64,000 bases of DNA from Colwellia sp. (GCA_029938115.1 JAPYOP010000005.1:4623-68622); one strand, 5' to 3'. Positions 1 through 11,438 are shown, numbered from the stretch's first letter. A program made the numbers and translations. The notes: generated by a model from the sequence alone, not told the origin.

Positions 1-82
1 TAGTTTAACTAAGTGATGATAATCACAGGTGATTCCGCTATTTCAGGGTAAGCGAGGGTTTAAATCCCTTTAGCCACCCCAT
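1..82 (+). repeat. tRNA-like degenerate repeat, copy 1 (truncated by window edge)
   Basis: Near-identical to 97-178 at 96-bp spacing; ends in a T-arm-like gaggg-tttaaat-ccctt and tagccac-cCCA similar to the tRNA-His 3' half; no good anticodon arm found by eye. Confidence 0.55.
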
Positions 83-96
83 ATTTAGATTTAGCG

Positions 97-178
97 TAGT
101 TTAACTAAGTGATGATAATCACAGGTGATTCCGCTATTTCAGGGTAAGCGAAGGTTCAAATCCCTTTAGCTACCCCAT
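97..178 (+). repeat. tRNA-like degenerate repeat, copy 2
   Basis: Same sequence as copy 1 with about 3 differences; gtagttt (96-102) can pair with tagctac before CCCA; T-loop-like ttcaaat. Confidence 0.55.
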
Positions 179-222
179 CTTTTACTTTGTTGTAAGTAAT
201 TACAACAAAGAATCTAGAAAAT

Positions 223-299
223 CGGTGATTAGCGCAGCTTGGTAGCGCACTTGGTTTGGGTCCAAGGGGTCGCAAGTTCGAATCTTGCATCACCGACCA
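223..299 (+). tRNA. tRNA-Pro (anticodon TGG)
   Basis: cggtgat...atcaccg acceptor stem, cttgg-tttgggt-ccaag anticodon arm, gcaag-ttcgaat-cttgc T-arm, encoded ACCA; 77 nt. Confidence 0.97.
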
Positions 300-443
300 C
301 TTTCTTTTTATTTCTAAAATATCGAAGAAAATTCTCAAAAATTCAATTGAACTCAATAGCTTGCGAAGCATTCGATAAAACCTTCGGTAACTATTTTGAA
401 CGTACGCAGTGCGGCCCGAAGGGGTAGTACAGGGTGTACGAAG

Positions 444-463
444 TAATCTTGCATCAGCAACCA
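444..463 (+). repeat. tRNA-Pro 3'-end relic
   Basis: taatcttgcatcagcaacca resembles gaatcttgcatcaccgacca of the tRNA-Pro 3' end. Confidence 0.5.
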
Positions 464-719
464 TATCTACCTTATTTTTCTATACCTTTCGCACTAAAAT
501 CACCTTTCATTATCGTGTGTTCAGGATTGTCTGTAAATCACAATTGAAGTGGTTTAACTTTATCCTTGCAACTTATATTATGCCTCGCTATAATTCCGCG
601 TCATAAATTTTAACCGTTCGTATGAGCAAGGCACTTTTTTACTACTTTTTGTAAATTTAGTAAGTAAAAATTCTGTGCATTATAAGAAAGCGTAACACGC
701 TAAGTTTTGAGGTATATAA

Positions 720-2027
720 ATGCAAGTTTCAGTTGAGACTACACAAGGTTTGGAACGTCGTTTGACTATTTCTGTTCCAGCCGAAACAGTAGATGTTGAA
801 GTTAAGAGTCGTCTTCGTCAAGTAAGTAAAACCCAACGTATTAACGGTTTCCGTCCGGGTAAAGTGCCACCGTCTGTTATTCAAAAACGTTACGGTAAAT
901 CTGTACGTCAAGAAGTTGCTGGTGAAATTATGCAACGCAGCTTTGTTGACGCAATCGTTGCAGAAAAAATTAACCCTGCAGGTCGTCCATCATTTGTTGC
1001 TAAAAGCAATGAAGATGGTAAAGCATTAGAATTTGAAGCAACTTTTGAAATTTATCCTGAAGTTGAATTAAAAGACTTAGAGAAAATTACTGTAGAACGT
1101 CCAGACGTTGAAGTAACAGATAGAGATTTAGAAGAAATGTTTGAAACGTTGCAAAAGCAGCATCAAACATGGAAAGAAAATAAGCGTAAAACGAAGAAAG
1201 GTGACAAGTTAACACTTGATTTCACTGGCCGTGTTGACGGTGAAGAGTTTGAAGGTGGCAAAGCTGAAGCTTTTGAACTTGAGCTTGGTGCTGGCCGCAT
1301 GATCCCAGGTTTTGAAAAAGAAATCACAGGCATGAAATCTGGTGAAGAAAAAACGATTCAAGTAACTTTTCCTGATGATTACCATGCTGAAAACTTAAAA
1401 GGTAAAGAAGCAGAGTTTGATGTTGTTATTCACAAAACTGAAGGACCTGTTTTACCTAAAGTAGATGAAGAATTTGCAAAACTTTTCGGTGTTGAAGAAG
1501 GTGGTGTTGACGCTTTACGTAAAGAAGTTAGCAAAAATATGACTCGTGAATTAACGCAAGCTGTTAAAGGAAAAGTTAAAGAGCAAGTACTTGAAGGTTT
1601 ATTAGCTGGGCATGAAGTTGGTTTACCATCTGCTTTAGTTGCACAAGAAGTTGATGTTTTACGTCAGCAGGCTATGCAACGCTTCCAAGGTCAAATGGAT
1701 CCTAAAAACTTACCTGAATTACCAAGTGAGATGTTTAAAGAGCAAGCTGAACGTCGCGTTAAAATCGGTTTGTTATTAGGTGAAGTAATTAAAATCAACG
1801 AATTAAAAGTTGATAATGCTAAAGTTGATGAGTTAATTGCAACGGCTGCTTCTGCTTACGAAGATCCAAAAGAAGTTATTGAATACTACGCTAACAACAA
1901 AGAGTTAATGCAGCAAATGCAAAATGTAGCTTTAGAAGAGCAAGCTGTTGAACTTTTAGTTGAAAAAGCGAATGTAAAAAATAAAAAAGCCAACTTTAAA
2001 GATATTATGAACCCAGAAGGTAAGTAA
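720..2027 (+). CDS. tig: Trigger factor (peptidyl-prolyl isomerase chaperone)
   Basis: 435 aa, N-terminus [28 protein letters not shown] motif, upstream of clpPX. Confidence 0.98.
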   Translation: MQVSVETTQGLERRLTISVPAETVDVEVKSRLRQVSKTQRINGFRPGKVPPSVIQKRYGKSVRQEVAGEIMQRSFVDAIVAEKINPAGRPSFVAKSNEDGKALEFEATFEIYPEVELKDLEKITVERPDVEVTDRDLEEMFETLQKQHQTWKENKRKTKKGDKLTLDFTGRVDGEEFEGGKAEAFELELGAGRMIPGFEKEITGMKSGEEKTIQVTFPDDYHAENLKGKEAEFDVVIHKTEGPVLPKVDEEFAKLFGVEEGGVDALRKEVSKNMTRELTQAVKGKVKEQVLEGLLAGHEVGLPSALVAQEVDVLRQQAMQRFQGQMDPKNLPELPSEMFKEQAERRVKIGLLLGEVIKINELKVDNAKVDELIATAASAYEDPKEVIEYYANNKELMQQMQNVALEEQAVELLVEKANVKNKKANFKDIMNPEGK

Positions 2028-2071
2028 TAACGTTTTTTTATTGACAAAAAGCTAAGCAATCGCTTAAATTT

Positions 2072-2109
2072 AATGGCTTGTATGAATAAATTCATGCAAG
2101 CCATTTTTA
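2072..2109 (+). terminator. Rho-independent terminator after tig
   Basis: aatggcttg...caagccatttttattt hairpin. Confidence 0.8.
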
Positions 2110-2164
2110 TTTGATTAATTATTGTACATAATATGTATTTTTATATTTAAGGGACGGAACACAC

Positions 2165-2812
2165 TTGTTTAATTCTCAATTCAATTCACAGACAAATCCG
2201 CAAAATTCAGCTACTAGCCCAGAAAGTGCTTTAGTGCCTATGGTGGTAGAACAAACAGCTAAAGGTGAACGTTCTTACGATATTTACTCAAGGTTACTTA
2301 AAGAGCGTGTAATATTTTTATGTGGTCAAGTTGAAGATCACATGGCGAATTTAATTATTGCTCAGTTATTGTTTTTAGAGTCTGAAAGCCCAGACAAAGA
2401 TATTTTTCTTTATATCAACTCTCCTGGTGGCTCAGTAACTGCGGGTATGGCGATATACGATACAATGAAATTCATCAAGCCTGATATATCTACTGTATGT
2501 ATTGGACAAGCCGCGAGTATGGGAGCCTTTTTGCTTTCAGGTGGCGAAAAAGGTAAGCGCTATTGTTTACCTAATGCTCGTGTGATGATTCATCAACCAT
2601 TGGGTGGCTTCCAAGGTCAAGCATCTGACTTTGAAATTCATGCTAAAGAGATTTTATATATTAAAGATAAGTTAAACCGCTTGATGGCTGAGCATACAGG
2701 CCAACCGCTTGAGAAAGTTTCTCAAGATACCGATCGCGATAATTTCTTAAGTGCAGAAAGTGCGGTTGAATATGGTTTAGTTGACTCCATATTAGAACAA
2801 AGAAACAGTTAG
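2165..2812 (+). CDS. clpP: ATP-dependent Clp protease proteolytic subunit
   Basis: TTG start; [14 protein letters not shown] (Ser) and [15 protein letters not shown] (His) motifs. Confidence 0.98.
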   Translation: MFNSQFNSQTNPQNSATSPESALVPMVVEQTAKGERSYDIYSRLLKERVIFLCGQVEDHMANLIIAQLLFLESESPDKDIFLYINSPGGSVTAGMAIYDTMKFIKPDISTVCIGQAASMGAFLLSGGEKGKRYCLPNARVMIHQPLGGFQGQASDFEIHAKEILYIKDKLNRLMAEHTGQPLEKVSQDTDRDNFLSAESAVEYGLVDSILEQRNS

Positions 2813-2899
2813 TTTTATTTTAGCAAAAGCTAAAGAACGATTATATTACTACTATGCTATAATTTGACTATAGAAATTGTACTGTCAGAAATAGTAGTA

Positions 2900-2973
2900 A
2901 TACCAATGCCAGTAAGTTAGTGAACAGATATTTAGTCCATTTAGAGTGAACAGGTATTTATTTGTATTGGTAT
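2900..2973. repeat. 74-bp MITE-like repeat with ATACCAAT/ATTGGTAT termini
   Basis: Terminal inverted repeats; internal direct repeat agtgaacagRtattta x2. Confidence 0.6.
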
Positions 2974-3005
2974 AATTAACGGAATTAAAGATTTAGAGGT
3001 AGGGC

Positions 3006-4283
3006 ATGACCGATATTAAAAGTGGTGACGGTGACAATGGTAAATTACTTTACTGCTCATTTTGTGGCAAAAGCCAACATGAAGTGCGTAAATTAATTGC
3101 TGGCCCATCAGTGTTTGTATGTGATGAATGTGTTGAGCTATGTAATGACATTATTCGAGAAGAAATAAAAGAAATATCTCCAAAAGAAGAAAAAGAAGCA
3201 CTGCCTTCGCCAATTGAAATACGTGAAAGTTTAGATGATTATGTTATTGGTCAAGATCACGCCAAGAAAGTACTCGCGGTAGCTGTTTATAATCATTATA
3301 AACGTTTGCGTAACGGTGATTCGCACAATGGTGTTGAATTAGGTAAAAGTAATATCTTACTTATTGGCCCAACAGGCTCAGGTAAAACACTACTTGCTCA
3401 AACTTTAGCTAGATTGTTAGATGTGCCATTTACTATGGCTGATGCAACGACATTAACTGAAGCCGGTTATGTTGGTGAAGATGTTGAAAATATCATTCAA
3501 AAGCTTTTACAAAAATGTGATTATGATGTTGAAAAGGCTCAGCGTGGTATTGTTTATATTGATGAGATAGATAAGATTTCAAGAAAATCTGATAATCCGT
3601 CAATTACGCGTGATGTTTCTGGTGAAGGTGTTCAGCAAGCATTATTAAAGCTTATTGAAGGTACCATTGCCTCAGTACCTCCTCAAGGTGGTCGTAAACA
3701 TCCTCAACAAGAGTTTTTGCAAGTAGACACATCTAAAATTTTATTTATTTGTGGTGGTGCTTTTGCTGGCCTTGATAAAGTAATTGAGCAACGTTGTCAA
3801 ACTGGCACCGGCATAGGTTTTGGCGCAGAAATTCGTGGTAAAGACCAAGAAATTACTTTAACAGAGCGTTTGGAAGAAGTTGAACCAGAAGATTTAGTTA
3901 AGTACGGTTTAATACCTGAGTTTATTGGTCGTTTACCTGTTGTTGCAACATTACGTGAATTAGATGAAGCGGCGTTAATTCAAATTCTTCAAGAACCTAA
4001 AAATGCATTAACTAAACAGTTTATCGCATTGTTTGATATGGAAAATGTTGAACTAGAATTTAGAGAAGATGCGCTCAATGCTATTGCTAAGAAAGCGATG
4101 AACAGAAAAACTGGCGCGCGTGGTTTACGCTCAATTGTCGAAGCTGTATTACTTGATACTATGTATGAGTTACCTTCAATGGCTAATGTTAGTAAAATTG
4201 TTGTTGATGAAACAGCCATTAAAGGTGAGTCTAAACCTTTAGTTATCTATGATAGTCAACAAGAACAAGCCGCTTCAGAGTAG
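3006..4283 (+). CDS. clpX: ATP-dependent Clp protease ATP-binding subunit ClpX
   Basis: N-terminal Cys4 zinc finger, GPTGSGKT Walker A. Confidence 0.98.
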   Translation: MTDIKSGDGDNGKLLYCSFCGKSQHEVRKLIAGPSVFVCDECVELCNDIIREEIKEISPKEEKEALPSPIEIRESLDDYVIGQDHAKKVLAVAVYNHYKRLRNGDSHNGVELGKSNILLIGPTGSGKTLLAQTLARLLDVPFTMADATTLTEAGYVGEDVENIIQKLLQKCDYDVEKAQRGIVYIDEIDKISRKSDNPSITRDVSGEGVQQALLKLIEGTIASVPPQGGRKHPQQEFLQVDTSKILFICGGAFAGLDKVIEQRCQTGTGIGFGAEIRGKDQEITLTERLEEVEPEDLVKYGLIPEFIGRLPVVATLRELDEAALIQILQEPKNALTKQFIALFDMENVELEFREDALNAIAKKAMNRKTGARGLRSIVEAVLLDTMYELPSMANVSKIVVDETAIKGESKPLVIYDSQQEQAASE

Positions 4284-4316
4284 AAACTGCCTCTTAAGAG
4301 CTGTTAACATTATATA

Positions 4317-4342
4317 AAAGAGCCTCATGGCTCTTTTTTTTT
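4317..4342 (+). terminator. Rho-independent terminator after clpX
   Basis: agagcctcatggctct plus T8. Confidence 0.85.
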
Positions 4343-4422
4343 GCTTTCGACATTGAAAGTGTTGGTCGTATCCCCATATAGTTTCTAATCAGCAATTTAT
4401 AATAATTTCCAAAGAGACACAC

Positions 4423-6768
4423 ATGACTGAAGAATTATCTAGTGTAGTTGAAATACCCGTGCTTGCCCTAAGAGATGTTGTCGTTTATCCACAAATGGTT
4501 ATCCCTTTGTTTGTCGGTAGAGAAAAATCTATCCGTTGTTTAGATCTCGCCATGGAAAATGACAAACAAGTGTTTTTAGTCGCACAAAAAGATGCGGCTG
4601 TTGATGATCCTCAAGCTGACGATGTTTATGAAGTAGGCACCGTCGCCACTATTTTACAAATGTTAAAACTTCCTGATGGTACTGTAAAAGTATTGGTTGA
4701 AGGCGTGCAACGTGCTCGTGTGACAGGCTTTATAGAAACAGAAGCATATTTTAGCGCTAATATCGAATACTTAGCCATTGAAAATAATGTAACAGATGAT
4801 ATTGAAGTATTGATTCGTTCTGCTATTTCTCAGTTTGAAGGTTACGTAAAGTTAAATAAAAAAATCCCGCCAGAAGTGCTCACCTCTGTTTCGGGAATTG
4901 ATGATGCCGAACAGCTTGCCGATACTATGGCTGCTCATATGCCATTAAAGTTAGCGGACAAACAAAAGGTTTTAGAAATAATTGATGTTGTTAAGCGGCT
5001 AGAGCACTTGATGGCATTAATGGAAGGCGAAATTGATTTACTCCAAATAGAGAAAAAAATTCGTACTCGCGTTAAAAAGCAAATGGAAAAAAGTCAACGT
5101 GAGTATTATTTGAATGAGCAAATGAAAGCGATTCAAAAAGAGCTTAATGATGGTGATGAAACACCAGATGAACTTGAGCAAATGACTAAGCGCATTAATG
5201 AAGCACAAATGCCTGCCGAGGCAAAAGATAAAACCTTAGCTGAATTGCAAAAGCTTAAAATGATGTCGCCAATGTCGGCAGAGGCAACCGTAGTACGCAG
5301 TTATATTGAATGCATGATAAACGTGCCATGGAAAAAACGCAGTAAACTGAAGCGTAATTTAACCTTGGCACAAGAAGTACTAGACAAAGACCACTATGGT
5401 TTAGATAAAGTTAAAGAGCGCATTTTAGAGTATCTAGCCGTTCAACAGCGGGTTAGTCAGCTTAAAGGTCCAATTCTTTGCTTAGTAGGACCTCCTGGGG
5501 TTGGTAAAACCTCATTAGGGCAGTCTATAGCCAGATCAACAGGTCGAAAATATATTCGTATGGCGTTAGGCGGCGTACGTGATGAAGCTGAAATTCGTGG
5601 TCATCGACGTACTTACATTGGTTCGCTTCCGGGTAAGTTGATTCAGAAAATGTCTAAAGTTGGTGTTAAAAATCCGCTGTTTTTATTAGACGAAATAGAC
5701 AAAATGGCTTCAGATATGCGAGGTGATCCTGCCTCAGCATTATTGGAAGTCTTAGATCCAGAACAAAACTCAAACTTTAATGATCATTACTTAGAAGTTG
5801 ATTATGACTTGTCTGATGTAATGTTTGTTGCGACATCAAATAGTATGGATATTCCAGGACCGCTACTTGATCGTATGGAAGTTATTCGCTTATCCGGTTA
5901 TACCGAAGATGAAAAACTAAATATTGCGCGCAGTCATTTACTTGATAAACAAATTAAGCGTAACGGTCTTAAAGCAAAAGAAATTTCAATCGATGATAGT
6001 GCCATTGTTGGCATTATTCGTTATTACACTCGTGAAGCGGGTGTTCGAAATTTAGAGCGTGAAATATCTAAATTATGCCGTAAAGCAGTAAAGGCTATTT
6101 TACTCGATAAAAGTTTGAAAAAAGTAACCATTAACCAAGCTAATTTAGATGATTTTCTAGGTGTACAGCGTTTTGATTATGGCAAAGCTGATGATAAAAA
6201 TCGCGTTGGCTTAGTTACCGGCTTAGCGTGGACACAAGTTGGTGGTGAATTACTGACAATAGAAACAGCTTCAGTGCCAGGTAAAGGTAAATTGACTTAT
6301 ACCGGCTCTTTAGGTGATGTAATGCAAGAGTCTATTCAAGCTGCCATGACTGTGGTTCGTAGCAGAACAGAAAAATTACGTATTAACGAAAATTTCTATG
6401 AAAAGCGTGACATTCATGTGCACGTGCCAGAAGGTGCTACACCAAAAGATGGCCCAAGTGCAGGTATTGGAATGTGCACCGCACTTGTTTCAAGCTTAAC
6501 TGGTAATCCAGTTAAAGCCGATGTTGCCATGACCGGTGAAATAACTTTACGTGGCGAAGTTTTAGCCATTGGTGGATTAAAAGAAAAGTTATTAGCAGCA
6601 CATCGCGGTGGTATTAAAACAGTTATTATTCCTCACGAGAATGAACGTGATTTGAAAGAAATACCTAAGAACGTTAAAGCAGATTTAACTATTCATCCAG
6701 TAAAGTGGATTGATGAAGTACTTGCTATCGCGCTTGAACACCCAGTAGAACAGTGGAAGGCAGAGTGA
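4423..6768 (+). CDS. lon: Lon protease
   Basis: [11 protein letters not shown] Walker A; PKDGPSAG catalytic Ser; 781 aa. Confidence 0.98.
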   Translation: MTEELSSVVEIPVLALRDVVVYPQMVIPLFVGREKSIRCLDLAMENDKQVFLVAQKDAAVDDPQADDVYEVGTVATILQMLKLPDGTVKVLVEGVQRARVTGFIETEAYFSANIEYLAIENNVTDDIEVLIRSAISQFEGYVKLNKKIPPEVLTSVSGIDDAEQLADTMAAHMPLKLADKQKVLEIIDVVKRLEHLMALMEGEIDLLQIEKKIRTRVKKQMEKSQREYYLNEQMKAIQKELNDGDETPDELEQMTKRINEAQMPAEAKDKTLAELQKLKMMSPMSAEATVVRSYIECMINVPWKKRSKLKRNLTLAQEVLDKDHYGLDKVKERILEYLAVQQRVSQLKGPILCLVGPPGVGKTSLGQSIARSTGRKYIRMALGGVRDEAEIRGHRRTYIGSLPGKLIQKMSKVGVKNPLFLLDEIDKMASDMRGDPASALLEVLDPEQNSNFNDHYLEVDYDLSDVMFVATSNSMDIPGPLLDRMEVIRLSGYTEDEKLNIARSHLLDKQIKRNGLKAKEISIDDSAIVGIIRYYTREAGVRNLEREISKLCRKAVKAILLDKSLKKVTINQANLDDFLGVQRFDYGKADDKNRVGLVTGLAWTQVGGELLTIETASVPGKGKLTYTGSLGDVMQESIQAAMTVVRSRTEKLRINENFYEKRDIHVHVPEGATPKDGPSAGIGMCTALVSSLTGNPVKADVAMTGEITLRGEVLAIGGLKEKLLAAHRGGIKTVIIPHENERDLKEIPKNVKADLTIHPVKWIDEVLAIALEHPVEQWKAE

Positions 6769-6805
6769 TTTTCATTCGAAAAAAGGTGTTTTTTTGATAG
6801 AAATC

Positions 6806-6846
6806 AGTAAAAAAAGTAAAAAAAGCAAAAAAAAGTGTAAAAAAAT
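6806..6846. repeat. Phased A-tract array upstream of hupB
   Basis: A-tracts of about 7-8 nt introduced by agt/agt/agc/agtgt at 6806, 6815, 6824, 6834. Confidence 0.6.
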
Positions 6847-7086
6847 GAAATAAAGGCTTTTCAAACGCTGAAACTATGGTAAGTTAACTACGCTTATGTC
6901 GCTAGACCCCGTATTAGTTGGGTCTAAGTCATAATAGTATTTTTCTAAACTCGACGCTTGATGTTCAAAAGAAACAAAATTACATAATGTAAATACAGTT
7001 TCTGTAGGACGAACTTTTACAAACACTCTTATATAAAGAGCAGTAAAAATAGCGTTGTAATAATAACAATTGAAGGGGTATACACT

Positions 7087-7362
7087 GTGAATAAATCTCA
7101 ACTTATAGAGAAAATTTCTGAAGGCGCTGACATTTCAAAAGCTGCAGCGGGTCGTGCATTAGATTCATTTATTGGCGCTGTAACTGAAGAATTACAAAAT
7201 GGTGAGCAAGTAGCTTTAGTTGGTTTTGGTACTTTTTCTGTACGTGATCGTGCAGCACGCACTGGCCGTAACCCACAAACTGGCGCTACTATCCAAATCG
7301 CAGCGGCTAAAATACCAGCTTTTAAAGCCGGTAAAGCATTAAAAGATGCTTGTAATGGCTAA
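7087..7362 (+). CDS. hupB: DNA-binding protein HU-beta
   Basis: GTG start; [39 protein letters not shown]. Confidence 0.96.
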   Translation: MNKSQLIEKISEGADISKAAAGRALDSFIGAVTEELQNGEQVALVGFGTFSVRDRAARTGRNPQTGATIQIAAAKIPAFKAGKALKDACNG

Positions 7363-7399
7363 TATTTAATTTATTGCTTTAGCAATACATTAACTATTT

Positions 7400-7424
7400 A
7401 AAGACCACCTAAAGGTGGTCTTTT
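7400..7424 (+). terminator. Terminator after hupB
   Basis: aagaccacctaaaggtggtctttt hairpin. Confidence 0.8.
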
Positions 7425-7608
7425 GCATTTTAAATATAACTTAAGTTAAATTAATTCATATTTAGTCAATCTTGCACTTCAAGCGATGGTCTGCATCTGC
7501 TAAAATCGCGAGCAACAAAAACTATAGCCTAAACTATCGATATTATTTATCGATTAATAGAAACGGGCTTTATCAGTTATAGCTATACCTTAAATAAATG
7601 AGATAAAG

Positions 7609-9525
7609 ATGTTAGAAGATATTAGAGAAAGCTCGCAAGGTTTGACCGCCAAAATTATCCTTGGCCTTATTATATTGACCTTCGCTGTTGCAGGCATTGG
7701 TAGTTACACTAATTCGGTGGATACGTCTGTTGCGACTGTCAATGGCGAAAAAATTAGCCAACAAGAGTTCAACAAGGCTTACCAAGCGAGACGCAATCAA
7801 ATGGCGCAGCAGTTTGGTGAAATGTTTGATACCTTATCAAATGACAGTAATTACATGGCTAACTTCCGTCAAGGTGTTTTGGAAAACTTAATTAATGAAA
7901 AGTTAATAGATCAAAGTGCTCAAAACCTTGCAATTCGAGTATCAGATGAGCGTATTAAGGAAACCATTAGAAGTATGCCAGAGTTTCAGGTCGATGGCGC
8001 TTTTGATAACAATCGTTATTTAGCTATTATCAACCAAGCTGGTTTTTTTCAGTCATCAGGCTTTCGTGATTATTTACGGGTAGAAATGTCTCGTCGTCAG
8101 TTATCACAAGCATTAGTTGCAACAGAATTTAGCTTACCTTATCAAGAAGCATTGCAGCAAAAATTGCAGAGTCAAACTCGTAATATCCGCTTTGCAACAG
8201 TATCATCGAAAAAATTTGAAGCCGATGTTGACGTTAGTGAAGATGAAGTTAAAACGTACTACCTAGCTAATCAAGTTCGTTTTGAAAATAAAGAAAAAGT
8301 GAAAGTGAACTTTATTCGTTTGAGTGTTGATGATATTGCCAAAGACATTATTGTTTCTGATGACGATATCGCAACATATTATCAAAATAATATTGCCAGC
8401 TATACCCAGACTGAGCAGCGCCGAGTTTCTCATGTTTTAATTGAATTTAGTGAAGGTGATAGCGATAGTGAATCGTCAGCAAAAACTCAAGCTGAGTCTG
8501 TATTAGCTCGTCTTTCTCAAGGCGAAGATTTTGCTGCACTTGCTAAAGAGTTATCTAATGATACTTTTAGTGGTGAAAATGGTGGTGATTTAGACTATTT
8601 AGAGCTAGGTGTTATGGAAGAAAGCTTTGATGAAGCCGCTTTTGCATTAACTACTGTTGGAGATACGACAGGCCTAGTTAAAACTAGTTTTGGTTATCAT
8701 GTGATTAAATTGACTGAGCTTAAAGCTGAAATTGTACAAAGTTTAGCTGACGTGAAAGAAGAGTTACGCACAAAGGTGAGTAGTGAAAAAGCTCAGGATA
8801 AGTTTTATGAGCAAACTCAAGAAATGGCACGTGTAAGCTTTGAGTTTCCTGATAGCTTAGACGATGCTGCAAATGAAGTTAATGGCAAAGTAGAAATGTC
8901 TTCATGGTTATCTCGTGTTGGCAATGCAGCGCCTTTTGATAATGTTAAAGTTATTGATGCGGCTTTTTCTGCTTTAGTTTTACAAGATAATATGAATTCA
9001 GATGTTATTGAAGTAAGCGATACGGTTGCTTTAGTCTTGCGTTTGAATACATACCAAGAAGCTAACGTAAAGCCAATAGCTGAAGTAGAAGCGCAAATAA
9101 AAACTATTTTAGTGGCGCAAAAAGCAACTGAAAAAGCAAAAGTAACTATTGACGAATTGTTAGCGCAGTTTAAAGCGGGTAATGATATTACCGAACAATT
9201 AACTCAGAATTACGCTAGCTTTACTGTAAAAGAAAATGTAGCGCGATATAGTGCAGACTTAGATCAAAGTATTACGCGAGAAGCTTTTGTATTACCTCAC
9301 CCGGTTGAAGGTGTTGTTTCAGCTTCAACGGTTGCATTAAGTAATGGTGATTTGGCTATTGTCGAAGTTCAGGCGGTTAATGAAAGTGAGGCTGAGGTTG
9401 ATCCACAGCTTGCTCAACAGCAAACATCTCAACTAGCTCAGTCAGCATATAAAAGTTATGTTGATTCATTAAAAGCTGATGCGAAAATTACCAGTAAGGC
9501 AATAGCTGCACCAACAAACTATTAA
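7609..9525 (+). CDS. ppiD: Peptidyl-prolyl cis-trans isomerase / periplasmic chaperone PpiD
   Basis: SurA_N-like N-terminus with single TM, parvulin domain (RRVSHVLIEF...GGDLDYLELG); downstream of hupB. Confidence 0.95.
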   Translation: MLEDIRESSQGLTAKIILGLIILTFAVAGIGSYTNSVDTSVATVNGEKISQQEFNKAYQARRNQMAQQFGEMFDTLSNDSNYMANFRQGVLENLINEKLIDQSAQNLAIRVSDERIKETIRSMPEFQVDGAFDNNRYLAIINQAGFFQSSGFRDYLRVEMSRRQLSQALVATEFSLPYQEALQQKLQSQTRNIRFATVSSKKFEADVDVSEDEVKTYYLANQVRFENKEKVKVNFIRLSVDDIAKDIIVSDDDIATYYQNNIASYTQTEQRRVSHVLIEFSEGDSDSESSAKTQAESVLARLSQGEDFAALAKELSNDTFSGENGGDLDYLELGVMEESFDEAAFALTTVGDTTGLVKTSFGYHVIKLTELKAEIVQSLADVKEELRTKVSSEKAQDKFYEQTQEMARVSFEFPDSLDDAANEVNGKVEMSSWLSRVGNAAPFDNVKVIDAAFSALVLQDNMNSDVIEVSDTVALVLRLNTYQEANVKPIAEVEAQIKTILVAQKATEKAKVTIDELLAQFKAGNDITEQLTQNYASFTVKENVARYSADLDQSITREAFVLPHPVEGVVSASTVALSNGDLAIVEVQAVNESEAEVDPQLAQQQTSQLAQSAYKSYVDSLKADAKITSKAIAAPTNY

Positions 9526-9558
9526 TAACGAATAACGAATAACGAATAACGAATAACG
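9524..9558. repeat. Heptameric tandem repeat (AATAACG)x5
   Basis: Five perfect 7-bp units overlapping the ppiD stop codon. Confidence 0.95.
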
Positions 9559-9613
9559 AGTTGCGTATATTGAGTTTTTAAACTCCTTATTCGTAACTCA
9601 TTTGCCTTTCTTT

Positions 9614-10402
9614 TTATATATTTTTAGGTTTTAATTGAAAATTTTGATTCATTAATAATTTTTGCGTCACTTTATGTTGAGGATTACTCATCACTTCTAA
9701 CGTCTTTCCTGCTTCAACTACCTTTCCCTGCGATAGCACCATAATATCATCACTAAAATGGCGAATAATCCCTAAGTTGTGAGAGATTAGAATATAAGCC
9801 AAGCCCATTTGTTGCTGTAGATCTAATAATAAATTAATCATTTGCGATCGCAGGGAAGGATCTAAGGCCGCTAAAGCTTCATCTAATATTATAACTTGTG
9901 GCTGCAATATTATGGCTCTAGCAAGAGATATACGTTGTTTTTGACCACCAGAGAACATATGAGGATAAAAATTCATATGATCGCCTAACAAGCCGACTTT
10001 TTGCAGTGTAGTGCGAATAAGCGCTTTACGTTTCTTTTCATTAAAAGGGGTATTAAGTTTTAACGGCTCATCTAATAACTGTAAAATAGTCAAACTAGGG
10101 TTGAGCGTAGTACCCGAGTCCTGAAATATCATGCGAATATGCTGACATCGCTGTTTGTAGCTTCCTTCTTGCAATGCTTGCCCATTCAAGTAAATAGTTC
10201 CGCTGCTAGTTGATTCAGCGCCAACCAAAAGTTTTGCAAGTGTTGATTTTCCTGAGCCAGCTTCACCGATAATGGCTAGGGTTTTATGGGCTTCAATACT
10301 AAAGGAAATAGGCTCTAAAACGGTAGTTGACTTTTTTTTCAATCCAAAGCCTTTTTGTTGATATGACTTACTTAGCTCTTTAACTTTAAGCAATGCTGTC
10401 AT
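9614..10402 (-). CDS. sapF: Peptide ABC transporter ATP-binding protein, SapF-like
   Basis: GEAGSGKSTLAKLL Walker A, SGGQKQRISLARA signature; last gene of sap block. Confidence 0.88.
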   Translation of the reverse strand: MTALLKVKELSKSYQQKGFGLKKKSTTVLEPISFSIEAHKTLAIIGEAGSGKSTLAKLLVGAESTSSGTIYLNGQALQEGSYKQRCQHIRMIFQDSGTTLNPSLTILQLLDEPLKLNTPFNEKKRKALIRTTLQKVGLLGDHMNFYPHMFSGGQKQRISLARAIILQPQVIILDEALAALDPSLRSQMINLLLDLQQQMGLAYILISHNLGIIRHFSDDIMVLSQGKVVEAGKTLEVMSNPQHKVTQKLLMNQNFQLKPKNI

Positions 10403-10403
10403 G

Positions 10404-11438
10404 CTAACAAACTCCCTTTACTGTTTTCTGGTTAGTGGCTTTACGTGGAGTTTTAATCGGAATTAAAGGAAAATGGCAACTTACCTTATGGCCATGAAAA
10501 TTAGTAACTGAAGGCGCTTTTACACAAGCTTGCTGTGCTCTTGGACAACGAGGCCCTAATCGGCAACCTATGGGCAAATGCTGCAAAATAGGAATACTAC
10601 CCGGTAATGTCATTAACCTTGATTTTGCGGGTAAGTGAAAGTTTGCACTTGGGCTACTATCAACTAAGGCTCGGGTATAAGGGTGCAATGGTTTATTGAA
10701 TATTTGTGTTGTCGTTCCTGCCTCAACAAACTGTCCGCTATACATAACTGTGATGGTATTGGTCCAATGGGTTATGTTTTCTAAGTCATGACTGATTAAT
10801 AGAATCGACATGTTTTTTAACTGATTCAAACTAGCCAAGAGTCTAAATATTTGACCTTGATTAGTGTTTTCCATAGCCGCTGTCGGCTCATCGGCAATTA
10901 ACAAAATGGGTCTTCTAGCTAAGGCTATAGCTATCATAACACGTTGGCATATTGCTTCTGTTAATTGGTGGGGATAACTACTAAGGCAGGCACTGTGATT
11001 TTTTATACCAACTTTGTGTAATAGTTTAATTGCACCGGAATGACGTTGTTTTTGCTTTTGCCAAAAAAAACCAGAGAGTGAATCGGTATCAATTGCTTCT
11101 GCTATTTGTTCACCAATAGTGGTTGTAGGATCTAAGCAAGCCATAGGCTCTTGAAATATCATTGCAATATCGCGTGAAATTAGCGCTTTACGTTCTTCAA
11201 TGGATAAGCGTAGTAAATCAATGCCTCGCCAATGAAACCTGTCTGCATGCACATGCCACTTATCATCTAACACACCAACAATCGCCTGAGCTAACAATGA
11301 TTTCCCTGAGCCAGACTCACCAACTAACCCTCTTACTTCACCTTCTTTCATTGATAAACTTACTTTATCAACGGCTAAGATATTTTTATCACCATTGATC
11401 AATTCAATGGATAAATTTCTAATGTCGAGTAAGTTCAT
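10404..11438 (-). CDS. sapD: Peptide ABC transporter ATP-binding protein, SapD-like
   Basis: GESGSGKSLLAQ; oligopeptide transporter C-terminal CRLGPRCPRA. Confidence 0.9.
   Translation of the reverse strand: MNLLDIRNLSIELINGDKNILAVDKVSLSMKEGEVRGLVGESGSGKSLLAQAIVGVLDDKWHVHADRFHWRGIDLLRLSIEERKALISRDIAMIFQEPMACLDPTTTIGEQIAEAIDTDSLSGFFWQKQKQRHSGAIKLLHKVGIKNHSACLSSYPHQLTEAICQRVMIAIALARRPILLIADEPTAAMENTNQGQIFRLLASLNQLKNMSILLISHDLENITHWTNTITVMYSGQFVEAGTTTQIFNKPLHPYTRALVDSSPSANFHLPAKSRLMTLPGSIPILQHLPIGCRLGPRCPRAQQACVKAPSVTNFHGHKVSCHFPLIPIKTPRKATNQKTVKGVC

Noticed and set aside
156-464. 102-aa minus-strand ORF covering tRNA-Pro
   Set aside because: Antisense of a tRNA; the MQDSNLRPLGPKPSALP peptide is a classic spurious tRNA translation
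239-606. Plus-strand ORFs at 239..427 and 409..606
   Set aside because: They run through tRNA-Pro and its relic; no coding character
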